Below are positions 18,822-28,510 of a DNA stretch of 64,000 nt, in pieces. The first letter of the stretch is position 1, and every line of letters begins with the position of its first letter. The DNA is from Treponema sp. (GTDB lineage Bacteria; Spirochaetota; Spirochaetia; Treponematales; Treponemataceae). The stretch is taken from positions 220,039 to 284,038 of the forward strand of contig JAGAZB010000009.1 of assembly GCA_017940255.1 (NCBI GenBank), in the 5' to 3' direction. Under the pieces are notes generated by a model that was not told the origin of the DNA, did no database searches, and worked only from the letters and a program-made list of their open reading frames with translations. The translations under genes and the position numbers were made by a program.

Positions 18822-20873
18822 CTAGCGTTTGATAATCTTCTTAACAATCAACTGGTAAATAATTAAGACAGCCATCATGCTCAAGCCCAGAATATCACTG
18901 CGGGTTTCTGGAATTACGCAGAGAAGACCGGCAATTGCAAAAAGAACTCTCTCTGCAATATCAAGTCCATTTACAAGGGCCTTTGGTTTGTCAGATCCAT
19001 GCAAAATTCCTGTAAATCCAAAGCCGTAGCCTTCCAGAGAAACACTTATGCCAAACATTCCGATTAAAGCTGTTACGAGAATAAAAATCAGGGTTCCGGC
19101 TGTAACATCAATCATCAGAAGCTGAGGGTTGTAAACAAACATGTAGGGAATAATAAAGGCTCCGATAGCAAGTTTTGTTGCGTTTACAGCGGTTTTCATT
19201 GGTTTTGCCTTTGCAATGGCGGCGCCGGCGATTGCGGCAAGTGCAACTGGTGGTGTAACATCGGCAATAATTCCAAAGTAGAAGGCAAACATGTGAGCGG
19301 CAAGAGGCTGAACTCCCAGCTGAATAATTGCGCCGGCAGTAATTGTTGATGTAATCAGGTAGTTTGCTGTAGTTGGGGCGCCCATACCAAGAATAATTGA
19401 GGCAAGCATTGTAAACACCAGTGTAAGGAAGAGTTTTCCTCCGGCAAGAGAAACAAGCCCTGCACCAAGTTTAAGTCCCAGACCTGTGAGTGTAACGATT
19501 CCGATAATAATTCCTGCCATACCACAGGCAATCGCTACACTTATAATATTGCGCGCAGCGGCACACATTACATCAATAATATCTCTCGCTCCGAAAGTGG
19601 GCTTGCGGCCTTTTGCGAGGTCTACAATAGAAACTACAATTCCGATTAAAACACAGGAAACAATGCCCATGAGAGCGGCAAATACAGCTGTTTTTCCAGC
19701 ACAAAGGAACCAGATAATTACAATAAGTGGCAGAATCATATAGCCCTTTGAAAGAAAAAGTGGAAGGAAACGAGGCAGTTCTTCTTTAGGAAGCCCTTTG
19801 AGTCCGAGTTTTTTTGCCTCAAGATGAACCGTAATGAAAATGCCTGTAAAATAAAGAATTGCAGGGATAATGGCAGCCTTTACAATTGTAATGTAAGGAA
19901 GTCCAAGGCTTTCTGCCATAAGGAAGGCAGCGGCACCCATAATCGGCGGCATAAGCTGACCACCTGTAGAAGCAGAAGCTTCAACGGCGCCGGCGAATTC
20001 TCCTTTATATCCAAGTTTTTTCATCATTGGGATTGTAAAAGAGCCGGAACCTACAGTATTTGAAACTGAAGAACCAGAAACTGTACCAAGCAAGGCAGAA
20101 GAAAGAACTGCAACTTTTGCAGGACCTCCGCTGGCCCCGCCCGCAATTGCGTTACATACATCAATAAAGAACTGACCGATTCCGGTTTTTTCCAGAAGGG
20201 CACCAAATAAAATAAAGAGGAAGATAAAGGTAGAGCAGGCTCCTATTGGAGTACCCATAATACCTTCTGTATTATAGAAAAGATGACAGACAACACGCTG
20301 CAGAGAATAGCCTCTGTGGTGCAGGAAGCCTGGCAGATATTTTCCAACAAAAGCGTAAATTACAAAAACTGCGGCAATAATCATAATCGGGAAACCAACA
20401 ATTCTGCGGCAGCTTTCAAAAAGAATAAGAATACCTATAATTCCGATAATTACATCTAAAACAGTGTTGTTACCTGAGCGTCTTACAAGGGATTCAAAAT
20501 TAATGACGATATACATCCAGCAGGAAGCTCCAACAAGACCCAGTAAAACATCATAAAAAGGAAGTGTGTTTTTCGGCATTTTCTTTGAAGCCGGGAAGAG
20601 TAAAAATGCAAGAAGCTGGACAAAAGCAAGGTGAGTTGCACGTAAAATCTGGGCTGTAATCATTCCGGAAAGGGTTGCATAAAGTTGAAATCCTACAAAT
20701 ATTACTGAAATAATAACAGTGATATATTGACGCCAGCATTTGTGCTCACGGTAGGCTTGTTCTCTATCCAAGTCTTTCATCAGATTTTTCATTTCTTCTT
20801 CATTTGTTGTAGGAAGAATGTTTTCAATTGCTCCGCTGCTTGTTTCATCAATTGGTGAATTTTTATCTTTCAC
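18822..20873 (-). CDS. TRAP transporter permease, fused small and large subunits (TAXI type)
   Basis: Inner-membrane permease of a TAXI-type TRAP importer, secondary uptake driven by an ion gradient. The 683-residue, many-helix protein fuses the DctQ-like part (helices at about 45-150) to the DctM-like part. Conserved DctM features include the segment around GALLEKTGIGQFF, the GSGSFTIPMMKKLGY loop, ASTGGQLMPPIMGAAAF and LGMGAPTTANYL. The start is GTG 20873 with GGAGTAAAAA. A DUF1850 gene and a TAXI binding lipoprotein lie upstream in the same orientation. The substrate is unknown; glutamate, 2-oxoglutarate and other dicarboxylates are known for relatives. Confidence 0.93.
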   Translation of the reverse strand: MKDKNSPIDETSSGAIENILPTTNEEEMKNLMKDLDREQAYREHKCWRQYITVIISVIFVGFQLYATLSGMITAQILRATHLAFVQLLAFLLFPASKKMPKNTLPFYDVLLGLVGASCWMYIVINFESLVRRSGNNTVLDVIIGIIGILILFESCRRIVGFPIMIIAAVFVIYAFVGKYLPGFLHHRGYSLQRVVCHLFYNTEGIMGTPIGACSTFIFLFILFGALLEKTGIGQFFIDVCNAIAGGASGGPAKVAVLSSALLGTVSGSSVSNTVGSGSFTIPMMKKLGYKGEFAGAVEASASTGGQLMPPIMGAAAFLMAESLGLPYITIVKAAIIPAILYFTGIFITVHLEAKKLGLKGLPKEELPRFLPLFLSKGYMILPLIVIIWFLCAGKTAVFAALMGIVSCVLIGIVVSIVDLAKGRKPTFGARDIIDVMCAAARNIISVAIACGMAGIIIGIVTLTGLGLKLGAGLVSLAGGKLFLTLVFTMLASIILGMGAPTTANYLITSTITAGAIIQLGVQPLAAHMFAFYFGIIADVTPPVALAAIAGAAIAKAKPMKTAVNATKLAIGAFIIPYMFVYNPQLLMIDVTAGTLIFILVTALIGMFGISVSLEGYGFGFTGILHGSDKPKALVNGLDIAERVLFAIAGLLCVIPETRSDILGLSMMAVLIIYQLIVKKIIKR

Positions 20874-20888
20874 TTTTTACTCCTGTGT

Positions 20889-20998
20889 AAGGCCGCCCGG
20901 TAGGCGGCCGGTGTTCTATAGCAAAGCGTTAAAAAAAACGCACTGCGTTTTTTAGCTTATCCATATTGCGTAAGGCCGCCTGGTAGGCGGCCGGTCTT
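20889..20998. repeat. Two GTAAGGCCGCC hairpins flanking an A/T-rich hairpin
   Basis: Copies at 20889-20917 and 20972-21000 share the pattern TAAGGCCGCC-YGGTA-GGCGGCCGGT and are 83 bp apart; each folds into a perfect 7-bp GGCCGCC/GGCGGCC stem. Between them AAAAAACGCA and TGCGTTTTTT form a perfect 10-bp stem (20933-20953) that looks like a bidirectional terminator. The cassette sits inside the TRAP operon, with one copy touching the permease ribosome site. Confidence 0.75.
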
Positions 20999-21532
20999 CT
21001 ATATTTTTTTTCCGAATATAAATGATATAAGGCTAATTTTTTTTATTTTAATGATAATGCTGGTCTGGGCTGGAAAATAATCTGTGAGTTTTATTTCTTC
21101 AGAATTTCCAAAGCTTATTGTATGATTAGCAATCAGACCTACTGCCATTACAAGTTGTTTCATTTTTCTGTTTATGTTTGAAATCGTATAAGTATTCCCG
21201 TCTACAGAAAAAATGGCACCTGTTATTTCCTCCGGTTCTGGAATTCCTGCTCCATAGGAAACAAACTCTGTTTTGTATAATTCAAGGTCGTTTTTGTTTG
21301 TAACTTTGTAATAGTCGTGAACACGACCTTTGTTTACAGAATGTGTATAAGAAATTACAAAGCCCTTCCTTAAAGCCTGCTTTGAATAATAATGCTGCAA
21401 GGTATTTTTACGATTGCAGACTTCAAGGACATTCACTGCAGGACAGAAAAATGCCGCTACAGTGAATGTAAGCAAAATAATTGTAATTTTTTTAGTTAAG
21501 GAGCCCAATTTCTTTGTAATATTTTGCAGCAC
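20999..21532 (-). CDS. DUF1850 protein of a TRAP-TAXI system
   Basis: A small membrane-anchored extracytoplasmic protein: one hydrophobic N-terminal segment (IIILLTFTVAAFF-like) followed by the DUF1850 signature ISYTHSVNKGRVHDYYKV, TEFVSYGAGIPEPEE and a C-terminal beta region. DUF1850 genes are known companions of TAXI-TRAP permeases; their role is undefined. The longest frame starts at GTG 21532, overlapping the binding-protein gene by 41 bp without a ribosome site. A downstream TTG after that gene's stop is an alternative start, so the N-terminus is uncertain. A repeat cassette separates it from the permease. Confidence 0.8.
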   Translation of the reverse strand: MLQNITKKLGSLTKKITIILLTFTVAAFFCPAVNVLEVCNRKNTLQHYYSKQALRKGFVISYTHSVNKGRVHDYYKVTNKNDLELYKTEFVSYGAGIPEPEEITGAIFSVDGNTYTISNINRKMKQLVMAVGLIANHTISFGNSEEIKLTDYFPAQTSIIIKIKKISLISFIFGKKI

Positions 21533-22448
21533 CAGGGTGGAATGGAACAGAAACGCCTGTTACAGCTGATTCTGGACTAACTTCTTTTCCTTTAGCATGT
21601 GCCTGGGCAAGTACATCAAGGTTTTCAAAGAGAACTTTTGTCATGTTGTAAACTGTGTCTTCATCAAGTTTAGAACTTACTGCCAGAGTTGCCTTGATAG
21701 CCAAAGCAGGTGTGTCTGAATCAGTTCCCTTGTATGTTCCGCCTGGGATACTTGTCTGAGTATAGTAACTGTATTTTGAGCAGATAAAGTCAGCTGCATC
21801 ACCAGAAACAGGAATTAAAACAAGACCTGCAGTGAAAGCCAGTTCCTGCAAAGCAGAGTTTGGAACTCCGGCTGTAATGAAACATCCGTCCAAAGTTCCG
21901 TTCTGAATACCTTCTGCAGATTCCTTAAATGAAAGGTTGCTCTTTTTAATATCATCAAAAGAAAGTCCGTAACCTTCAAGAATCTGTTTTGCGTTGAACT
22001 CAACACCAGAACCTGCGTCACCTACAGAAATTCTTTTTCCGCGGAAATCTGCAACAGATGTAATTCCGCTGTCTTTTGAAACGGCAATCTGTACAACTTC
22101 AGGATAAAGAGTTCCGATTGTCATAATGTTTTCAAGAACTTCACCGTCAAAAAGGGCTGTTCCATGGTAAGCGTAGTCCATAACATCATTCTGAACTGTA
22201 GCAAATTCAGCTTCTCCCTTATTGATAAGGCGAAGATTTTCTGCAGAGGCACCAGTTGCCTGAGCAGTTACATTCATGTTTTCAAGTTTTGTATTCCAGA
22301 TATTTGCGATTGCACCACCAAATGGATAGTAAGTACCACTAGTACCACCTGTTGCAAGAATGTAATCCTTCTGAGTGTTTTTACAACCAGCAAAAATTAG
22401 AAGTGTGGCTGCTGCAAGCACTGCGGCTGCGATTTGTGTTTTTTTCAT
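21492..22448 (-). CDS. TAXI-family TRAP solute-binding lipoprotein
   Basis: Extracytoplasmic substrate receptor of the adjacent TRAP permease. ATG 22448 is preceded by GGGGG at a normal distance; an upstream in-frame GTG at 22460 overlaps that site. The signal peptide ends in the lipobox IFAGC, then the TAXI start YILATGGTSGTYYPFGGAIANIW at about residues 32-54. TAXI hallmarks follow: VQNDVMDYAYHG, GKRISVGDAGSGVEFNAKQIL and TYKGTDSDTPALAIKATLAV. It is lipid-anchored, as usual for spirochaetes, rather than free periplasmic. First gene of a three-gene operon. Confidence 0.94.
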   Translation of the reverse strand: MKKTQIAAAVLAAATLLIFAGCKNTQKDYILATGGTSGTYYPFGGAIANIWNTKLENMNVTAQATGASAENLRLINKGEAEFATVQNDVMDYAYHGTALFDGEVLENIMTIGTLYPEVVQIAVSKDSGITSVADFRGKRISVGDAGSGVEFNAKQILEGYGLSFDDIKKSNLSFKESAEGIQNGTLDGCFITAGVPNSALQELAFTAGLVLIPVSGDAADFICSKYSYYTQTSIPGGTYKGTDSDTPALAIKATLAVSSKLDEDTVYNMTKVLFENLDVLAQAHAKGKEVSPESAVTGVSVPFHPGAAKYYKEIGLLN

Positions 22449-22560
22449 ATTAACCCCCAATTAAATAACTTGTATATATTGAAAATATTTTACTATATAA
22501 AAGCTCCGTTTTCAACGTTCAATAGCGGACAATAGAAGAATTTTGTGATAAAGTTTTATT

Positions 22561-24252
22561 ATGAAAAATAACGGAAAATATTCGGCGGTTCAGGCACTTC
22601 CTATGAAAGAGAGGTTGTGGCCTTCAGCAAAAATAACTCATGCTCCAGTATGGTGTTCGGTAGATTTAAGAGATGGAAACCAGGCACTTGAAAATCCTAT
22701 GGGGATTGAAACAAAACTTGAGTATTTTGCACTTCTTGTCCGCCTTGGTTTTAAGGAAATTGAAGTAGGTTTTCCTTCTTCTTCTGATACTGAATATCAA
22801 TTTGTAAGAAGATTGATTGAAGAAAAACGAATTCCAGATGATGTTTCTATACAGGTTCTTAGTCAGGCAAAAGATGCTTTAATCAAAAAAACTTTTGAAG
22901 CTGTAAAGGGCGCGAAAGAGGTTATTTTTCATATTTATAATGCAACTTCTCCAGCTCAGCGTCTTTATAATTTTAATAAATCAAAAGAAGAGATTTTAAA
23001 ACTTGCCGTAGATGGCGTTCGTTCTGTAAAAAAATACAGGCATATTGTTGAAGAAGACGGCACAAAAGTAAGATTTGAATATTCACCGGAAAATTTTTCA
23101 CAGACAGAAATAGATTATTCTCTTGAAATCTGCCAGGCAGTTATGGATGAGTGGGGTGCAAGCGCAGAAAATAAGATTATCTTGAATCTGCCCACAACGG
23201 TTGAAGCATCTATGCCTAATCATTTTGCAGATATGATTGAATACTTTGTAACTCATATTAAGGGACGAGAAAATTGTATTATTTCTCTGCATAATCATAA
23301 CGACCGGGGCGAAAGTGTTGCTCAGTGCGAGCTTGGGCTTCTGGCCGGGGCAGAAAGGGTGGAAGGCTGTCTTTTTGGAAACGGAGAGCGCACCGGAAAT
23401 CTGGATATTGTTACGGTTGCATTGAATATGTACAGTCAGGGGCTGGACCCGGGACTTGATTTTTCTAACATTCCGGAAGTTGCCGAGCGATACTGCCATT
23501 TTACCGGAATGACAATTCCAGCCCGCTTGCCTTATGCCGGGGAACTTGTTTTTACGGCCTTTAGTGGTTCTCATCAGGATGCAATCCGCAAGGCTATGAA
23601 TGCCCGCAAAAAAATGCCGGCCGATGCTCCATGGGATGTTCCTTATCTTTTAATTGACCCCCATGATATTGGCCGTGAATATGAAGGCATTATCAGAATT
23701 AATTCGCAGAGTGGAAAGGGCGGGGCAGCCTATATTATGGAAAAAGAGTTTGGGCTTGTGCTGCCTAAGGCAATGCACCCGGTTTTTGGCAGTGTGATAA
23801 AGGCTGCTGCGGATAAAAAACAGAGGGAACTTAAGCCTGCTGAAATTTACAGCATTTTTGAAAAGAAGTGGCTTAAAACAAAGAGTCCTCTGAACGTTCT
23901 GGATATTACGGAAAAACATATTGAAGGGGAACGTGGTAGTGATCTGCCGGAGCAGGTAGCTACAATGGCAACTGTAGAGTGGAATGGAAAAAGGCTGGCA
24001 ATTGCTGCTAAGGGAAATGGTCCTCTGGATGCCTTTGTTGCCGCCATGAAGCAGACTCCAGCTCCCGGTTTTAATATTTCGAGTTTTCATGAACATTCTG
24101 TGGGTAGTGGTTCGGACACGCACGCTATGGCGTATGTGCAGATTACCTGTGAGGATGGAAGACAGAGCTGGGGAGTTGGCAAGAGTTCCAACGTAGGTCG
24201 TGCCGGTATTGCGGCTGTGGTTTCGGCCCTAAATTTTGTTTGCAATATTTAA
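22561..24252 (+). CDS. leuA: 2-isopropylmalate synthase, long (LeuA2) form
   Basis: Condenses acetyl-CoA with 2-oxoisovalerate, the first committed step of leucine synthesis. The 563-residue form opens with SAVQALPMKERLWPSAKI, typical of the fungal/actinobacterial LeuA2 class. The DRE-TIM barrel shows VDLRDGNQAL and the metal-binding HNHNDRG. The C-terminal allosteric domain (from about 440) ends with QITCEDGRQSWGVGKSSN and should mediate leucine feedback. The start ATG has only a weak upstream purine run. The neighbours are unrelated; no leucine attenuator was seen. Confidence 0.95.
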   Translation: MKNNGKYSAVQALPMKERLWPSAKITHAPVWCSVDLRDGNQALENPMGIETKLEYFALLVRLGFKEIEVGFPSSSDTEYQFVRRLIEEKRIPDDVSIQVLSQAKDALIKKTFEAVKGAKEVIFHIYNATSPAQRLYNFNKSKEEILKLAVDGVRSVKKYRHIVEEDGTKVRFEYSPENFSQTEIDYSLEICQAVMDEWGASAENKIILNLPTTVEASMPNHFADMIEYFVTHIKGRENCIISLHNHNDRGESVAQCELGLLAGAERVEGCLFGNGERTGNLDIVTVALNMYSQGLDPGLDFSNIPEVAERYCHFTGMTIPARLPYAGELVFTAFSGSHQDAIRKAMNARKKMPADAPWDVPYLLIDPHDIGREYEGIIRINSQSGKGGAAYIMEKEFGLVLPKAMHPVFGSVIKAAADKKQRELKPAEIYSIFEKKWLKTKSPLNVLDITEKHIEGERGSDLPEQVATMATVEWNGKRLAIAAKGNGPLDAFVAAMKQTPAPGFNISSFHEHSVGSGSDTHAMAYVQITCEDGRQSWGVGKSSNVGRAGIAAVVSALNFVCNI

Positions 24253-24308
24253 CTTTCAGTACGATAATAAAAAAAACATATAAAAATGTATAAATCTATG
24301 GAGTAACT

Positions 24309-26411
24309 ATGGCAAAGGCTTTAGACAGATTTGAAAAGAATCCGAAAAAGAATATTTCTTTAAAGACAAAACTGATTGGAATGATTGGTGGCGCTGTATT
24401 GGTTGGCGTTTTTGTTACCGGTTATGTGGCACTTACAGTATTTGATAAAGGCTTGCTCGCAAGTACAATGGAAGATTTGGGGCACACGGCAGACGGTGTT
24501 TCCTATACATTGTCAGACTGGAATGATAATTTAAATCACTATTCTGGCATTTTATCAAAGGAAGCTGACATTCAGAATTATATACTTGAACAGAATTTAT
24601 CAGCTTTAGATTCAACCGTTGAAAGTAATTCAGATGAATTCGGTCTGGATGTTCTTGCGATTGTTGATAATTCCGGTACAGTTATTTCGGCCTATGGTGT
24701 AAAGACCGGCATAAAACTTTCCAGCAACCTTGTAAAATCGGCCCTTCGGGGAAATAATGTTTACGCTTATGAAGATATTGGTGATATTGATTATGCGATA
24801 CTTTCTTCTTCACCAATAGAAACTGCAAACGGCATAATTGGTTGTGTAATTTGCGGTTATTCTCTTGATGATGACAGCGAGGATTCAATTATTGCCGTTG
24901 CAAAAGCAAACTATGCAGTTGATTGTACAATATTTAAGGGAAAAACACGTGTTGCCACAACTTTAGGAAAGGAACTTGTTGGAACAGACCTTGCAAATGA
25001 CGAGATTGCAAGGCAGGTTTTAGTTTCTGGAGAAGAATACAGAGGCCTTAATAAAATCGGCGGAAAAGAGTATTACTCAAATTATTCTCCAATCACAAGC
25101 GGAGACGGAACTATTACCGGCATGTTTTTTATCGCTAAGCCATTGGATTTGATAGAATCAGTAAGAAAAAATACCATGGCAATTGTTATTCCTATCGGAA
25201 TAGTTCTTTTCCTCTTGCTTACAACAATTGGTTTCTTCTTTGTTAACTGGATTATGAAGCGAATCAATAACGTTACAGTATTCCTTGCAGATTTGGCTAC
25301 TGGTGACGCAGATTTGACAAAGCGCTGTTCACTCTTTAAGCGTGATGAAATTGGTCAGTTGATTATAAACTTTGACCTCTTTATGGATAAGCTTCATGAT
25401 ATTGTAAGGAACCTTAAGGAATCAAAGGCGGAACTTGGGTCTACTGGTGAAAATCTTTCTGCAAGTATTGAAGACACATCAAGTTCGATTACAGAAATTA
25501 TTGCAACAATCGATAGTATGCATAATCAGATTGGAACTCAGAGTCAGAGTGTTACAAATACAAATGATTCTGTTCAGCATATTTCTTCCGCAATTACAGA
25601 TTTGGATGGACTTATTGAAAGTCAGGCTGCAAGTGTAACTCAGGCTTCTGCAGCTGTTGAAGAGATGATTGGAAATATTTCTTCGGTAAACAAGTCTGTA
25701 GAAAAGATGTCACAGTCTTTCAAATCTCTTGAAGATAATGCAAATGTCGGATTCACAAAGCAGGAGAATGTAAACGAAAGAATTCTTCAGATAGAAAATC
25801 AGTCTCAGATGCTTCAGGAAGCAAATGCTGCAATTTCTTCTATTGCATCACAGACAAACTTGCTTGCTATGAATGCGGCTATTGAAGCGGCTCATGCTGG
25901 TGAGGCAGGTAAGGGATTTGCTGTTGTTGCTGATGAAATTCGTAAGCTTTCAGAAACTTCTTCCGCTCAGTCTAAGAAGATTGGTGAACAGCTTAATAAT
26001 ATCCGCTCTTCTATTTCTGATGTAGTAAGTTCTTCTGGTGAAGCAAGTAATGCTCTTACAGAAGTTTCTGCTAAGATTAAGGAAACAGACCAGCTGGTTA
26101 TTCAGATTCATTCGGCTATGGAAGAGCAGAATGAAGGTTCTAAACAGATTGTTGATGCCTTGCGCAATCTGAACTCTTCTACTGTAGAAGTTCGTAATTC
26201 TTCTCATGATATGTCTGGAAGAAATGCCCAGATTGTAAGTGATATGGGACGCCTGCAGGAAGCAAGTTCTATGATGAATACAAGTATGGATGAAATGTCT
26301 GTTGGTGCTAGAAAAATCAACGAAACTGGTTCTATGCTTGGTGAAATATCTGTGCAGGTTAAATCTGCAATCGAAAAGATTGGTGCACAGGTTGATTTGT
26401 TCAAAGTTTAA
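24309..26411 (+). CDS. Methyl-accepting chemotaxis protein
   Basis: A second transmembrane chemoreceptor, 700 residues, with GGAG 6 nt before ATG. TM1 at about residues 24-47, a roughly 240-residue extracytoplasmic sensor resembling a Cache domain ([26 protein letters not shown]), TM2 at about 293-316, HAMP to about 370, and the signalling hairpin with [18 protein letters not shown] near 518-535. Domain order and signalling module match the MCP at 6030, but the sensor differs, so the ligand should differ. No CheR-docking pentapeptide. The stop codon overlaps the convergent murD stop by 4 bp. Confidence 0.95.
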   Translation: MAKALDRFEKNPKKNISLKTKLIGMIGGAVLVGVFVTGYVALTVFDKGLLASTMEDLGHTADGVSYTLSDWNDNLNHYSGILSKEADIQNYILEQNLSALDSTVESNSDEFGLDVLAIVDNSGTVISAYGVKTGIKLSSNLVKSALRGNNVYAYEDIGDIDYAILSSSPIETANGIIGCVICGYSLDDDSEDSIIAVAKANYAVDCTIFKGKTRVATTLGKELVGTDLANDEIARQVLVSGEEYRGLNKIGGKEYYSNYSPITSGDGTITGMFFIAKPLDLIESVRKNTMAIVIPIGIVLFLLLTTIGFFFVNWIMKRINNVTVFLADLATGDADLTKRCSLFKRDEIGQLIINFDLFMDKLHDIVRNLKESKAELGSTGENLSASIEDTSSSITEIIATIDSMHNQIGTQSQSVTNTNDSVQHISSAITDLDGLIESQAASVTQASAAVEEMIGNISSVNKSVEKMSQSFKSLEDNANVGFTKQENVNERILQIENQSQMLQEANAAISSIASQTNLLAMNAAIEAAHAGEAGKGFAVVADEIRKLSETSSAQSKKIGEQLNNIRSSISDVVSSSGEASNALTEVSAKIKETDQLVIQIHSAMEEQNEGSKQIVDALRNLNSSTVEVRNSSHDMSGRNAQIVSDMGRLQEASSMMNTSMDEMSVGARKINETGSMLGEISVQVKSAIEKIGAQVDLFKV

Positions 26412-27949
26412 AATATACTTTTGACCGCGGCCATGTATTTATTTCCGCGGTCAAACTCGTTCTGGAACATCCCAAACGATGTTGCTCCCGGGGAGAAGAC
26501 GAAAACTTCTTCCTGGGATTTTTTTTGTGCATTAGCCTTTGCATCCTGCAAGAGTTCTTCCAGAGAGTTGAATGGCCCGTGATATTTTACGCCACTTTTA
26601 TCCAGAGCCGGCAGAAGTTTATCAGTGGCGCTTCCCGCTAAAAGATAAAGCTCCTTTACTGGGAATTCTCCGCGGCTTGTGTCGGGCTCGGTGAGAATGC
26701 GCGCGAGCGGTGCAAGGTCTAATCCCTTGTCTGTGCCGCCTGTCATAAGAATAACGCTCTTTCCAAAAGACTGGCTTGCAGCTGCAGCGGCTTCTGGAAC
26801 AGTTGCGCATGAATCGTTGTAGAATTTGTATTTTGTGCCATCAGGTCCTTCCCAGGTGTGGAAGTATTGCAGGCGGTGGTCTATTCCCTGCCATCGTCCA
26901 CAGATTTCAGCGCATCGTTCTGCAGGAACTCCCATCAGATACATAACCAGTGCTGCATTCAGCACGTTTGTCCTCATGTGCTCGCCTGGAACCGAAAGCT
27001 CTCTCATTATAGTTTCTGCCTGCTCCATCTGCGGCAGCTTGATTTTTCCAACAAGGCGGGCCTTTCCTTCAGAATCTTTTTCTTCTTCCAGCCAGACTCC
27101 GTGCTGGCCTGCTTTTAATCCGGTGCGGCTGTAGCGCAGAACAGTGCCCCGTGTTTCCGAAGCAAAGAGTTCGCCCCAGGTTTCTGCATTTTCAGGACCG
27201 GTTCCCGGCTGGTCTCCGTCTGCATCAAAAATAGAGTAGTCGCCGCGAGTCTGGTCTGCATAAATCAGCTGTTTATCGGCAACATAGTCTTTCATGTTTC
27301 CGTACCAGTTCTGATGATCCGGTACTATTTTTGTGATTATACTGATATGAGGACGCAAAACACCTCGACCTCGCAGGTCTGCAAGCTGCCAGGAAGAAAA
27401 CTCTATTACAACCGGAGTGTCTGCATTCACCTGATCAAAAAAAGTAAGAGGGCTTACTGTAATGTTTCCGCCCAAAAAAGCCTTGTAGCCTGCTTCTTTG
27501 AGTCCATAATAAATTGCACTTACTGTAGAAGATTTGCCCTTACTTCCTGTTACAGCAATAATAGGGCAGTCTGTAAAACGCAGAAAAATGCTAAGATCGG
27601 TTTCTATGGCGCGGGCCGCAGCCAAAAACTTGTTTCCTTCAATCTTTACGCCTGGATTTTTAATTACGCAGTCGGCATTTGCAAAATCTTCTATGCGGTG
27701 TTCACCAAGACGCCAGATTACGTTTTCCATATTCAGGTTAGGGTCATTTTCCAGACGGTCTATTGTTGCAGCCAGTTGCTGTTCGGTTTTCATGTCTGTG
27801 ATAGTAACATGTGCACCCTTGTTTACAAAAAATCTTACGGCAGCTTCTCCTCCGCCATTAAGACCAAGTCCCATGATGGTAACTTTCTTTCCTTTAATAT
27901 CTTCAATTGATTTAAAAGCACATTCGCGTGGATAAACGTGTGGTGTCAT
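26408..27949 (-). CDS. murD: UDP-N-acetylmuramoylalanine-D-glutamate ligase
   Basis: ATP-dependent addition of D-glutamate to UDP-MurNAc-L-alanine in peptidoglycan synthesis (in spirochaetes the stem otherwise uses ornithine). 513 residues, longer than E. coli MurD (438). N-terminal Rossmann segment [19 protein letters not shown] loop [10 protein letters not shown] near residue 140 (most MurD have TGTNGKTT), catalytic region EFSSWQL, and the C-terminal [14 protein letters not shown] segment. GAGG precedes ATG 27949. The P-loop departs from consensus but retains GK[ST]. The insert around 240-290 accounts for the added length. Confidence 0.92.
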   Translation of the reverse strand: MTPHVYPRECAFKSIEDIKGKKVTIMGLGLNGGGEAAVRFFVNKGAHVTITDMKTEQQLAATIDRLENDPNLNMENVIWRLGEHRIEDFANADCVIKNPGVKIEGNKFLAAARAIETDLSIFLRFTDCPIIAVTGSKGKSSTVSAIYYGLKEAGYKAFLGGNITVSPLTFFDQVNADTPVVIEFSSWQLADLRGRGVLRPHISIITKIVPDHQNWYGNMKDYVADKQLIYADQTRGDYSIFDADGDQPGTGPENAETWGELFASETRGTVLRYSRTGLKAGQHGVWLEEEKDSEGKARLVGKIKLPQMEQAETIMRELSVPGEHMRTNVLNAALVMYLMGVPAERCAEICGRWQGIDHRLQYFHTWEGPDGTKYKFYNDSCATVPEAAAAASQSFGKSVILMTGGTDKGLDLAPLARILTEPDTSRGEFPVKELYLLAGSATDKLLPALDKSGVKYHGPFNSLEELLQDAKANAQKKSQEEVFVFSPGATSFGMFQNEFDRGNKYMAAVKSIF

Positions 27950-27991
27950 AACTACCTCTCAACGCCCCTTCTGGAGGGGATAGAAATAAAA

Positions 27992-28020
27992 AAAAGCCTC
28001 CCTGTTTCCAGAGAGGCTTT
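27992..28020 (-). terminator. Terminator after tRNA-Leu
   Basis: AAGCCTCTCTGG pairs with the AGGGAGGCTT half and is followed by eight T's on the minus strand, starting right after the tRNA 3' end. It also stands just upstream of the murD ribosome site. Confidence 0.85.
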
Positions 28021-28022
28021 GT

Positions 28023-28108
28023 TGCCGGGAACCGGGGTCGAACCGGCACGCCGATTGCTCGGCACAGGATTTTAAGTCCTGGGCGTCTACCAGTTCCGCC
28101 ATCCCGGC
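28023..28108 (-). tRNA. tRNA-Leu, anticodon UAA
   Basis: An 86-nt class II tRNA on the minus strand: acceptor GCCGGGA paired with TCCCGGC, D-arm with TGGTAGAC, anticodon stem CAGGA-CTTAAAA-TCCTG giving anticodon UAA, long variable arm GTGCCGAGCAATCGGC, T-loop GGTTCGACCCC and discriminator A. CCA is not encoded. It is followed at once by a terminator. Confidence 0.96.
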
Positions 28109-28149
28109 AATGCATATAATAATAATGAAAAAGATCGTTATTTTCAATA

Positions 28150-28420
28150 CCCCCCCCCGGCGCACTGAAAATCAGAAGTACTACAACTGCCATTGAATGT
28201 ATAAATCTAATGGGCTGCCGCTAAGGCGGTTCAGAAAAATGGCGGGCTGAGCGTACAAGGTATCCGACTCACCGGCTTCGCCGGCTCGCGACGCTCAGAG
28301 CCATTTTTTGACCCGCCATCGCTCGCGCCCATTAGATTTATACAATGCACACTTCTTTTTTCGCGCACATCTGAGGTTCAGAACGCTCCTTTTCCGTACT
28401 TCTGATTTTCAGCCCCCCCC
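28150..28420. repeat. 250-bp nested palindrome between two poly-C tracts
   Basis: This explains most of the 400-bp gene-free gap 28109-28510. Outer perfect 17-bp inverted repeat CTGAAAATCAGAAGTAC (28165-28181 with 28396-28412); inner perfect 18-bp repeat TGTATAAATCTAATGGGC (28198-28215 with 28327-28344); inside it a long imperfect stem around GGCGGG/AAAAATGGC/TGAGCGT and a terminal ACCGGCTTCGCCGG hairpin. The outer arms are bordered by C9 (28150-28158) and C8 (28413-28420). It could be a MITE-like element or a structured RNA locus; no ORF inside is credible. Confidence 0.8.
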
Positions 28421-28510
28421 TCCACCTCCGCTCACGTCTTTCTGTTTTTCAGACATGCCCCGTGTTCTGTGGTGTTGCGTGAGAACCCTTTTTTTCATTA
28501 TAATTCCCTC

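Noticed and set aside
22441..22560. T-box or leucine leader upstream of leuA
   Set aside because: No T-box sequence, leucine-rich leader peptide or terminator-antiterminator pair was seen in the 100 bp upstream.
27314..27910. Plus-strand frame opposite murD
   Set aside because: MurD motifs on the minus strand account for the region; the antisense protein has no family features.
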